The notes below the pieces were generated by a model that was not told where the DNA came from, did no database searches, and was given only the letters and a program-made list of their open reading frames with translations. Source: an uncultured Lachnospiraceae bacterium (GTDB lineage: Bacteria; Bacillota; Clostridia; Lachnospirales; Lachnospiraceae). From it: a DNA stretch of 6,271 nucleotides. The stretch covers positions 1-6,271 of the forward strand of contig CAKSAI010000201.1 in NCBI GenBank assembly GCA_934434905.1, in the 5' to 3' direction. The position numbers and the translations under genes were made by a program. The stretch's first letter is position 1; every line of letters starts with the position of its first letter. Positions 1 through 5,893 of the stretch are shown piece by piece.

Positions 1-1348
1 TAACGGCATTGCAGCAGGTGCAGAGATCGCATTGGGAAAATCCCTGGGACTCACCGTAATCGTGACGGATCACCACGAGGTTCCCTATGATGAGACTGCG
101 GAGGGGCGAATCTATAAGCTCCCCTGTGCTGACGCAGTGGTGAATCCCAAGCAGGAAGACTGTTCCTATCCCTTCAAGGGGCTGTGCGGCGCAGGAGTGG
201 CCTACAAGCTGGTGCAGGTACTCTTCGAGGAGCTTGGCAGGAGCCGGGAGGAGATCCTTCATTACCTTCCCTACGCGGCCTTTGCCACGGTGGGAGATGT
301 GATGGATCTGATCGGGGAGAACCGCATCCTGGTGAAGGAAGGATTAGAGAGGCTGCGCCGGACGGACAATAAGGGGCTGCATGCGCTGATGATGCAGAAT
401 CAACTGCTGCCTGAGAATATCAAGGCGTATCATATCGGGTTTATCTTAGGTCCCTGCCTCAATGCCAGCGGCCGCCTGGATACAGCGGTGCGTGCCCTGC
501 GGCTGCTGCAGGCCAGAGACGAGAAGGAGGCAGTGGAGCTGGCTAAGGATCTGACGGACTTAAACGCCAGCCGGAAGGACATGACGGCCAAGGGGGTAGA
601 ACAGGCCGATCTTCTGGCAGCGGAGGCTGTCTCTGCCGGCGACAAGGTGCTGGTGCTGTTCCTGCCGGATTGTCACGAGAGCCTGGCAGGTATCATCGCG
701 GGGCGTATCCGTGAAAAGTACAACCGTCCGGTATTCGTGCTGACAAGAAGCGAGGAAGGCGTCAAGGGCTCCGGGCGCTCCATCGAGTGCTATTCCATGT
801 ATGAAGAGCTGTGTAAAGTCAAGGAGCTTTTCACTAGATTTGGCGGCCATCCCATGGCGGCCGGATTGTCTCTGGCAGAGGAAAACGTGCCGGTGCTGCG
901 AAGACGCCTCAATGAGCTGACTGCGCTTACCGAGGAGGACTTCATTTCCAAGATCATGATCGACGTGCCTATGCCGATCGACTACATAACGCCGGAGCTG
1001 GTGGAACAGCTCTCCCTGCTGGAGCCCTTTGGCAAGGGAAATGAGAAGCCTGTCTTTGCTGATAAGGGCTTAGAGCTTCTGTCCGCACGTATTCTTGGAA
1101 AAAACAGGAATGTGTGCAAAATGCAGGTGAGAAGCAGCCTTGGCAGGGTCATGGAGGCCATGTACTTCGGCGATACGGAACAGCTTACGACATATCTTGC
1201 GGAAAAGTATACCAAGGACGCCGTGCGTGCGTTGTTCGACGGAAGACCTCAGGGAACACCGATCGTTATGTCTATGGTCTATTACCCGGAGATAAATCAC
1301 TTTAACGGGCGGGATACACTCCAGATTGTGGTGAAAAACTATAGCTAA
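1..1348 (+). CDS. recJ: Single-stranded-DNA-specific exonuclease RecJ, partial (5' end outside window)
   Basis: RecJ is a cytosolic, metal-dependent 5'-to-3' exonuclease on single-stranded DNA, acting in recombinational repair and mismatch repair. The frame is open through the left edge: base 1 completes a codon and nucleotides 2-31 read NGIAAGAEIA, a typical RecJ stretch just before the DHH motif. An apparent TTG start at 32 is therefore internal. Counting from nucleotide 2, I see TDHHE (DHH at 23-25), LCGAGVAYKL (61-70), GDVMDLIGENR (98-108), GPCLNASGRL (150-159), then the DHHA1 part with GSGRS (256-260) and FGGHPMAAGL (280-289), and a C-terminal OB-like region starting near LEPFGKGNEKPVF (340-352). 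About 449 codons are present, so roughly 110-130 N-terminal residues are missing if it has the usual compact clostridial length. The DHHA1 segment reads CHESLAG where many RecJ proteins have WHxGVxG, a divergence but not an obvious inactivation. The recJ-apt-relA order common in Clostridia is not seen downstream. Confidence 0.95.
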   Translation, partial: NGIAAGAEIALGKSLGLTVIVTDHHEVPYDETAEGRIYKLPCADAVVNPKQEDCSYPFKGLCGAGVAYKLVQVLFEELGRSREEILHYLPYAAFATVGDVMDLIGENRILVKEGLERLRRTDNKGLHALMMQNQLLPENIKAYHIGFILGPCLNASGRLDTAVRALRLLQARDEKEAVELAKDLTDLNASRKDMTAKGVEQADLLAAEAVSAGDKVLVLFLPDCHESLAGIIAGRIREKYNRPVFVLTRSEEGVKGSGRSIECYSMYEELCKVKELFTRFGGHPMAAGLSLAEENVPVLRRRLNELTALTEEDFISKIMIDVPMPIDYITPELVEQLSLLEPFGKGNEKPVFADKGLELLSARILGKNRNVCKMQVRSSLGRVMEAMYFGDTEQLTTYLAEKYTKDAVRALFDGRPQGTPIVMSMVYYPEINHFNGRDTLQIVVKNYS

Positions 1349-1365
1349 AACTTAAAATTCTCTTA

Positions 1366-1392
1366 AAGCAGGCCGGATAGCTTGCTTATTTT
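1366..1392 (+). terminator. Possible weak intrinsic terminator after recJ
   Basis: An 8-bp stem (1366-1373 with 1380-1387, including one G-U pair) closes a 6-nt loop (CGGATA) and is followed by ATTTT, 18 nt after the recJ stop codon. Position and shape suit a Rho-independent terminator. The stem is short and the T-tract is only four residues before a G, so efficiency is doubtful. Confidence 0.4.
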
Positions 1393-1410
1393 GAAAAAAA
1401 AGCGTAATAT
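1382..1410 (+). promoter_or_regulatory. Candidate sigma-A promoter for the hydrolase gene
   Basis: TTGCTT (1382-1387) and TAATAT (1405-1410) are separated by 17 nt and lie about 60 nt upstream of the hydrolase start. The match to TTGACA/TATAAT is partial (3/6 and 4/6), and the -35 box overlaps the 3' arm of the terminator-like hairpin. The intervening A-rich stretch (1394-1401) could help. This is the best candidate in the gap, but only a moderate one. Confidence 0.3.
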
Positions 1411-1427
1411 GTTCATGAAAGCAATGA

Positions 1428-1443
1428 GCAGTGCTCGCACTGC
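1428..1443 (+). promoter_or_regulatory. Perfect 6-bp hairpin with CTCG loop in the hydrolase leader
   Basis: GCAGTG-CTCG-CACTGC forms a perfect 6-bp stem closing a CUCG tetraloop, ending 14 nt before the AAAGGAG ribosome binding site of the hydrolase gene. There is no T-tract, so it is not a terminator. It may stabilise the mRNA 5' end, or be a remnant of a dispersed palindromic sequence. A related core, GTGC-T(C/T)-GCAC, recurs in the structured element at 2411-2570. Confidence 0.5.
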
Positions 1444-1471
1444 ATAGGATAGAGGCGAAAGGAGAGGCGCC

Positions 1472-2407
1472 ATGGCGAAAGTTACATTTACCTTCTTGTC
1501 GGCAGACAAGAAAACATCGATTCATTGTGTAAGCTGGGAACCGGAGAATAAGGATTTCCGGGGTATCCTGCAGATCACCCACGGTATGGTGGAATACATT
1601 GAGCGTTACGAGGGGTTTGCCGAATTCTTAAATACCAAGGGTTATCTTGTGGTCGGACACGATCATCTGGGACACGGTGAGTCCGTGAAAACACCGGAGG
1701 ACTGGGGGTTCTTTGCCGAGGAAAACGGCAGTGATGTGTTGGTGGAGGATATGCATTCCTTGAGGACGATCGTTCAGGAGAGATTTCCCGGTGTTCCTTA
1801 TTTTATGCTGGGACACAGTATGGGTTCTTTTTTACTGCGGAAGTACCTGTGTATGCATGGGGATAACCTGCGAGGAGCCATCATCATGGGAATCGGCGAT
1901 CAGCCGGACAGGGTACTTAAGTTTGGCAAGGGATTGTGCCGGACGATGGCGACGGTTCGTGGCTGGCATTACCGCAGCGGGCTGATCCAGAAGATGGCTT
2001 TCGCGGGAAATGACAACAAGTTCCGCGGAGAGAGTCTGAAGAATAGTTGGCTGACTAAGGATGTGGAAATAGTGAAAGCCTATTCCGAAAGTCCCAAGTG
2101 CACCTTTGTCTTTACACTGAACGGATTTTATAACCTGTTTGATACGATCTGGTATGATAACCGCCCGGAGAATCTGGAGCAGATGCCAAAGAAGCTTCCG
2201 CTGTTCTTTGTCTCCGGAGAGGACGATCCGGTGGGCTCCTTCGGAAAGGGAGTCAAGCAGGTATACGATCGATATGAGAAGCTTGGAATGGTTGACATAA
2301 CCTGGAAGCTGTATCCCACTGACCGACATGAGATCTTAAATGAGCTGGATAGAGAACAGGTGTATGAGGATCTGTATAGCTGGCTAGAGGTTCGATTGAC
2401 GACATAA
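1472..2407 (+). CDS. Alpha/beta hydrolase, monoglyceride lipase / lysophospholipase type (Hydrolase_4, S33-like)
   Basis: A 311-residue serine hydrolase of the alpha/beta fold, probably acting on monoacylglycerols, lysophospholipids or other small esters. The exact substrate cannot be read from the sequence. The family signature is complete: HGMVEYIERY (37-46, the oxyanion-side HGM motif), GHDHLGHGES (62-71), the nucleophile elbow GHSMGS (114-119, Ser116), the acid loop SGEDDPVG (248-255, probably Asp252) and the catalytic histidine in DRHEILNE (284-291, His286). The region from about 140 to 235 would be the cap domain that shapes substrate choice. There is no signal peptide or transmembrane segment, so it should be cytosolic. 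The ATG at 1472 has AAAGGAG at 1458-1464 with a 7-nt spacer, and the protein begins immediately with the first beta strand, as usual for this family. It is flanked on both sides by gaps containing hairpins and is probably transcribed alone. Confidence 0.9.
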   Translation: MAKVTFTFLSADKKTSIHCVSWEPENKDFRGILQITHGMVEYIERYEGFAEFLNTKGYLVVGHDHLGHGESVKTPEDWGFFAEENGSDVLVEDMHSLRTIVQERFPGVPYFMLGHSMGSFLLRKYLCMHGDNLRGAIIMGIGDQPDRVLKFGKGLCRTMATVRGWHYRSGLIQKMAFAGNDNKFRGESLKNSWLTKDVEIVKAYSESPKCTFVFTLNGFYNLFDTIWYDNRPENLEQMPKKLPLFFVSGEDDPVGSFGKGVKQVYDRYEKLGMVDITWKLYPTDRHEILNELDREQVYEDLYSWLEVRLTT

Positions 2408-2410
2408 GGA

Positions 2411-2570
2411 AACAGTTCAGCCAGACCGAAGAAGGATGGTAAATCGTGCTTGCACGAATTTAACAGACTGAGATCGGTCTGAGGGAACGCCCGTTTATGA
2501 GCAAAGTTAGCTGCGGAGCAGCGAGAAAGCACTGGAAGTGCCTTTGCGAATGGGCGTGGGCTGAACTGTT
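2411..2570 (+). repeat. 160-nt multi-branched inverted-repeat element; candidate structured RNA or MITE-like element
   Basis: A perfect 12-bp terminal inverted repeat (2411-2422 with 2559-2570, AACAGTTCAGCC/GGCTGAACTGTT) encloses two branches. Branch A has a 7-bp stem (2423-2429/2474-2480) and a 9-bp stem with one bulged A (2440-2448/2453-2462) capped by a CUUG tetraloop on a G-C pair. Branch B has a 10-bp stem with two G-U pairs (2487-2496/2548-2557), a 6-bp stem (2501-2506/2542-2547), and then two 5-bp hairpins (2510-2522 and 2529-2541), both with GGA triloops. All stems are compatible, giving about 54 pairs in 160 nt. The G-U pairs would be C-A mismatches on the other strand, which favours + strand RNA. 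It has no ORF and no T-tract. ACATAA lies 3 nt outside each end (2402-2407 and 2574-2579), possibly a target duplication. Only one copy is in the window, so dispersal is unproven and I cannot assign a known family. Confidence 0.65.
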
Positions 2571-2596
2571 ATAACATAAAGAAAGAGGTAATCTGC

Positions 2597-3562
2597 GTGA
2601 AAAGAAGAGCATTGACATTTTTAATGGCGGTGTGTATCATGCTATCCTCCATGACCGTTCTGGCACGGGATGATGGCTCTAAGGAGAACCGTTCCGAGCA
2701 GGAGATCCTGAATCAGAAGACGGCGGTTGCCGGACAGGACGGGGAGGTTACGGAGCCCATCACCAAGGAGGATAAGCCATACCTCTCTCTGGGAGGCAAC
2801 CTGACGGAGGAACAGCGCAATACGGTACTGCAGCTGATGGGTATCGATCCTTCCGAACTGTCAGAGTATGACGTTATTTATACCACGATTGACGAGGAGT
2901 ATCAGTATCTTGGCAATTATCTGTCCTCTGATACTATCGGGAAGCGTTCCCTTTCCTCCGTAGTTGTCGTGAAGCGGGAGCAGGGACATGGGATCAACAT
3001 CACCACCAAGAATATTTCCTATTGTACCGTTGGGATGTATAAAAATGCGTTGATCACTGCGGGTATTACAGATGCAGATATTATCGTTGCGGCTCCCTTC
3101 CCCATCTCCGGGACGGGAGCGCTTGTGGGAACCATGAAGGCATACGCGGTGATGACCGGGGAAGAGGTTTCCGAGGAAAATATGGATGCTGCCCTAAATG
3201 AGCTGGTGGTGACCGGAGACCTGGCAGATACCATAGGTGATTCCGAGCAGGTGGAGGAATTCATTGCCTATCTGAAGCAGCAGATCGTGGAGAGAGGCCT
3301 TAAGAGCGAGGAGGATATCCGGGTGCTCATCAAGGAGGCCGAAAAGAAGTTCAACATCTCCTTAAATGAGGAGCAGATCCGGGATATCGTAGCGCTGCTC
3401 CAGAAGATCGGCAATCTGGATCTGGATATTGATACATTGGTGAGTCAGGCCAGGGATCTCTATGACCGGATCGCTGACATTGGAAGATCCACCGGATTTT
3501 TTGACAAGATCGCAGAATTTTTCCGGGCGATCCTGGATTTCTTCAAGAATTTATTCTCATAA
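2597..3562 (+). CDS. Secreted DUF1002 domain protein of unknown function
   Basis: A 321-residue exported protein. Residues 1-23 are a signal peptide (KRR, then a hydrophobic core, ending VLA before RDDGS) with no lipobox cysteine. A charged linker (about 24-60) precedes a full-length DUF1002 domain (about 62-292), recognised by LSLGGNLTEEQRNTVLQLMG, the TIGKRSLSSVVV segment, GMYKNALITAGITDADIIVAAPFPISGTGAL, the NELVVTGDLADTIGD turn, and the helical ISLNEEQIRDIVALLQKI-GNLDLDID tail. The last 20 residues (FFDKIAEFFRAILDFFKNLF) look like an amphipathic, aromatic-rich helix that might contact membrane. The biochemical function of DUF1002 is not established, and I do not propose one. The GTG start at 2597 is supported by AGAGGT (2584-2589) with a 7-nt spacer and by the signal peptide directly after it. 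The gene follows the 160-nt structured element by 26 nt and precedes a wall amidase gene by 21 nt, which suggests an envelope role in a shared operon. Confidence 0.9.
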   Translation: MKRRALTFLMAVCIMLSSMTVLARDDGSKENRSEQEILNQKTAVAGQDGEVTEPITKEDKPYLSLGGNLTEEQRNTVLQLMGIDPSELSEYDVIYTTIDEEYQYLGNYLSSDTIGKRSLSSVVVVKREQGHGINITTKNISYCTVGMYKNALITAGITDADIIVAAPFPISGTGALVGTMKAYAVMTGEEVSEENMDAALNELVVTGDLADTIGDSEQVEEFIAYLKQQIVERGLKSEEDIRVLIKEAEKKFNISLNEEQIRDIVALLQKIGNLDLDIDTLVSQARDLYDRIADIGRSTGFFDKIAEFFRAILDFFKNLFS

Positions 3563-3583
3563 AAAGCAGAGGAACTGATTGCA

Positions 3584-4321
3584 ATGAGTACGGATGAGGC
3601 ACGCCGACGCAGGAATGCCAGGGAGCGTAGACAGAGAAAGAAGATAAGGCGGACGATACAACTGGCACGGCGGGTAGCCCTGTGCATTGTGGCAGTGGTT
3701 CTGATCCTTGCAGCGGGCAGCGCAATCGCACGGGCGCAGGACAGAAGACAGCAAAATCGGTATCTGGAGGGCGTATTCGCGAAGAAAGTGGGGGATATGC
3801 CGGAGATCGATGTTCAGCTTCTGACGTCCAATCCCTATTCCAGGCCGCAGACGAAGTTAAAGAAGGTGAAGGGACTGGTTATCCATTATGTAGCCAATCC
3901 GGGGACTACAGCACAGCAGAATCGCAACTATTTTGAAGGACTGAAGGATTCCAAGATCACCAAGGCCAGCAGCCACTTCATCATCGGACTGGACGGCGAG
4001 ATCATCCAGTGTATACCAAGCGGAGAGATTGCGTACGCTTCCAACGAACGCAATGAGGACACCCTGTCCATCGAGTGCTGTCATCCCGATGCAACCGGGA
4101 AATTCAATCAGGAAACCTACGATTCGATGGTTCACCTGACAGCCTGGCTGTGCGGAAAGTTCGATCTGACTACCAGGGACGTGATCCGGCATTATGATGT
4201 TACCGGGAAGCAGTGTCCCCTGTATTATGTGAAGAACCCTAAGGCTTGGCAGCAATTCCTGACGGATGTGCAGGATTACATAGAAAGAAATGGCGAGGAA
4301 GAAAATGGAAAAATTGATTGA
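3584..4321 (+). CDS. Membrane-anchored N-acetylmuramoyl-L-alanine amidase (Amidase_2 / PGRP fold)
   Basis: A 245-residue zinc amidase expected to cut the bond between N-acetylmuramic acid and L-alanine in peptidoglycan. The first 30 residues are strongly basic and are followed by one transmembrane segment (about 31-49), predicting an N-in, C-out anchor with the enzyme facing the wall. The Amidase_2 domain spans about 95-235: VIHYVANPGTTAQQNRNYF (His101 as zinc ligand), SSHFIIGLDGEIIQCIP (129-145), LSIECCHPD (161-169, Glu164 region), and RHYDVTGKQCP (202-212) with zinc ligands His203 and Cys211 and the conserved Lys209. All key residues are present, so it should be active. No SH3 or LysM wall-binding domain is present. 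The ATG at 3584 has AGAGGA at 3568-3573, 10 nt upstream. The gene starts 21 nt after the DUF1002 gene and its 3' end overlaps the methyltransferase gene, which fits co-transcription. Roles in wall turnover, spore germination or recycling are all possible. Confidence 0.92.
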   Translation: MSTDEARRRRNARERRQRKKIRRTIQLARRVALCIVAVVLILAAGSAIARAQDRRQQNRYLEGVFAKKVGDMPEIDVQLLTSNPYSRPQTKLKKVKGLVIHYVANPGTTAQQNRNYFEGLKDSKITKASSHFIIGLDGEIIQCIPSGEIAYASNERNEDTLSIECCHPDATGKFNQETYDSMVHLTAWLCGKFDLTTRDVIRHYDVTGKQCPLYYVKNPKAWQQFLTDVQDYIERNGEEENGKID

Positions 4322-5876
4322 AGCGATTCTACAGAACAGAGATATCCGCGTGAATCTCATAGAGATAAGACAGCGCATGAAGCAGCCTGGGGAGAGAGAA
4401 GTGTTCCTCAGGCTTCTTTCCGATACACCGGAATTATCCGGTGCGCTGCGTGGTCTGCTGGCAGATGAGGATCCCAAGGTGCGCAAGAATGCCGCACTGA
4501 TCATCGGAGAAGCAAATGCAGGAGAGAGCCTGCTGGCGCTGTATGAGGCTTACTGTCAGGAAGAGACGCTTTTTATCCGCGGGGATTACCTCAAGGCAAT
4601 GGGACAGATGGATTATCGGCCGCTTCTTGGCAAGCTGAAGGAGCGCTTAGAGGAGATGAAGGATCAGGAGGTTCCCCAGGAGGAACTAAAGCATTACCGG
4701 GAGGAGATGACACAGCTTCAGAAGCTGCTGCTTAAGATGCAGCCGGGGAAGAAGCATGTGTTTACCGGAATGGATGGGCGGTATGATGTCCTGCTGACCT
4801 GCAATCGGAATTTCCGTGAGGTGACGGCACGGCAAGTGAACGGAGACGGCGAGGTGTCGTTGGGCGTGCGTGTGCGCCGGGCGGATCTTCGGCAGATCTT
4901 CCGGGTGCGTACCTTCCGGGAGCTGCTGTTTGTCTTGAATGTCACAGGCATAGGGCCGGAACCGGAAGAGGCGGCGCGTGCTCTTGCAGATTCGAATCTC
5001 TTGTCGCTGCTGGCGCAGGGGCATAATTTTGGAGCGCGTAACGATCAGCAGCGGCATCATGATCCGAAGAAGGAAAATGATCCGGTGCAGGGCCGAAGTC
5101 AGGAGAAGAGTGCTCCTATGGATCCCTTCCGCTTCCGAATCACAGTTATCGGCAAAATGCCCCTGGATAAGCGCAGTGCTTTTATACGGAAATGTTCTTT
5201 TGCTCTGGAACAGGCAAGCGGGCGGAAGCTTCTGAATTCCGCTTCCGATTATGAGGTCGAGCTTCGCCTGATGGAGCGTAAGGATGGGACCTTCCTGCCG
5301 CTATTAAAGCTGCATACCTTAAAGGATCCGCGCTTTTCCTATCGCAGGGAGAGCATTGCGGCCTCCATCCATCCGTCAGACGCAGCACTGATCGCGGCGC
5401 TGACCCGGCCGCATCTTATAGAGGATGCCCAGGTGCTGGATCCGTTCTGTGGCGTGGGGACGATGCTGGTGGAACGTGATATCGCAAGGCGCGCTAAGGG
5501 ACTCTTTGGCGTTGATATATTCGGGGAAGCCATCGAGAAGGCCAGGGAAAATGCAAAGCTGGCTGAAAAAGAGATTCATTATGTAAATCGCGATTTCTTT
5601 GATTTTACCCACAAGGGACTGTTTGATGAGGTATTCACCAACATGCCGATTCGTGGCAAGAAGACCAGGGAGGAGCAGGATGCTTTCTACCAGAGCTTCT
5701 TTGAGAAGGCAGAGGATGTGTTAAAGCCGGGCGGAATCATGGTACTCTATTCCAACGAGAAGGGCTTTATCAAGAAGCAGCTTCGCCTGCGGGAGGAGTG
5801 GAAGCTGGTGAATGAGTTCTGCCTGAATGAGAAGGAGGACTTCTCGGTGTATGTGATCCGGTTAAAGGAGAAGTAG
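4290..5876 (+). CDS. HEAT-repeat and class I SAM-dependent methyltransferase fusion (TRM11/RlmL-like, probable RNA target)
   Basis: A protein of up to 528 residues with three parts. Residues about 35-125 look like HEAT repeats (for example EDPKVRKNAALIIGE), followed by a charged helix (120-150). The middle (about 158-345) resembles a divergent THUMP-type RNA-binding region, interrupted by a hydrophilic low-complexity linker (249-278). The C-terminal Rossmann methyltransferase has a pre-motif segment (YRRESIAASIHPSDAALIAAL, within 351-371), motif I VLDPFCGVGTML (382-393), motif II GVDIFGEAI (407-415) and LKPGGIMVLYS (478-488). The catalytic-loop motif is NMPIRG (451-456) instead of the usual NPPYG-type motif, but in the right place. 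The architecture suggests guanosine or other base N-methylation of tRNA or rRNA; the substrate is inferred only. The start is uncertain: ATG 4290 overlaps the amidase gene by 32 nt and has a poor ribosome binding site, whereas ATG 4305 has GAGG at 4295-4298 with a 6-nt spacer and is my preferred start. Confidence 0.82.
   Translation: MARKKMEKLIEAILQNRDIRVNLIEIRQRMKQPGEREVFLRLLSDTPELSGALRGLLADEDPKVRKNAALIIGEANAGESLLALYEAYCQEETLFIRGDYLKAMGQMDYRPLLGKLKERLEEMKDQEVPQEELKHYREEMTQLQKLLLKMQPGKKHVFTGMDGRYDVLLTCNRNFREVTARQVNGDGEVSLGVRVRRADLRQIFRVRTFRELLFVLNVTGIGPEPEEAARALADSNLLSLLAQGHNFGARNDQQRHHDPKKENDPVQGRSQEKSAPMDPFRFRITVIGKMPLDKRSAFIRKCSFALEQASGRKLLNSASDYEVELRLMERKDGTFLPLLKLHTLKDPRFSYRRESIAASIHPSDAALIAALTRPHLIEDAQVLDPFCGVGTMLVERDIARRAKGLFGVDIFGEAIEKARENAKLAEKEIHYVNRDFFDFTHKGLFDEVFTNMPIRGKKTREEQDAFYQSFFEKAEDVLKPGGIMVLYSNEKGFIKKQLRLREEWKLVNEFCLNEKEDFSVYVIRLKEK
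4295..4307 (+). promoter_or_regulatory. Ribosome binding site favouring the ATG at 4305 for the methyltransferase
   Basis: GAGG (4295-4298) lies 6 nt before ATG 4305, all inside the last codons of the amidase gene. The alternative ATG at 4290 is preceded only by AGAAAGA. Translation from 4305 would be coupled to the upstream gene and gives a 523-residue product starting MEKLIEAI. Confidence 0.55.
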
Positions 5877-5893
5877 GAGGCTGGGGTAAGATG
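5875..5893 (+). promoter_or_regulatory. AGGAGG ribosome binding site overlapping the methyltransferase stop codon
   Basis: A full AGGAGG (5875-5880) overlaps the TAG stop (5874-5876) and sits 10 nt before ATG 5891. The spacer is slightly long but acceptable. It supports 5891 as the start of the AraC-type gene and possible translational coupling to the methyltransferase gene. An in-frame ATG at 5912 has AGAGGG only 3 nt away, which is too close to be ideal. Confidence 0.6.

Noticed and set aside
32..34. TTG at 32 as the true start of the first gene
   Set aside because: The frame continues upstream to base 2 with residues typical of RecJ, and the DHH motif would be too close to the N-terminus.
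430..850. Open frames on the - strand within recJ (430-645 and 560-850)
   Set aside because: They lie opposite clear RecJ motifs, have low-complexity serine/arginine/alanine-rich products and show no recognisable domain.
1832..2532. Long - strand open frames (1832-2329 and 2128-2532)
   Set aside because: They are antisense to the well-supported hydrolase, and the second also runs through the structured element. No domain was recognised in either product.
2411..2570. Structured element as a simple Rho-independent terminator for the hydrolase gene
   Set aside because: There is no T-tract after the closing arm (it is followed by ATAACATAAAG), and the multi-branched shape is far larger than a terminator.
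2411..2570. Structured element as a tRNA or known riboswitch
   Set aside because: There is no CCA end, no T-loop GTTCRA in the right position and no anticodon arm layout. I recognise no conserved riboswitch core, and the downstream DUF1002 gene is not a typical riboswitch target.
3857..4504. 215-codon - strand open frame across the amidase/methyltransferase junction
   Set aside because: It is antisense to two genes with intact catalytic motifs, and its product shows no recognisable family.
4978..5235. Alternative-frame + strand open frame inside the methyltransferase gene, as a sign of frameshift
   Set aside because: The methyltransferase frame is continuous through the linker to the Rossmann motifs, and the alternative product has no domain.
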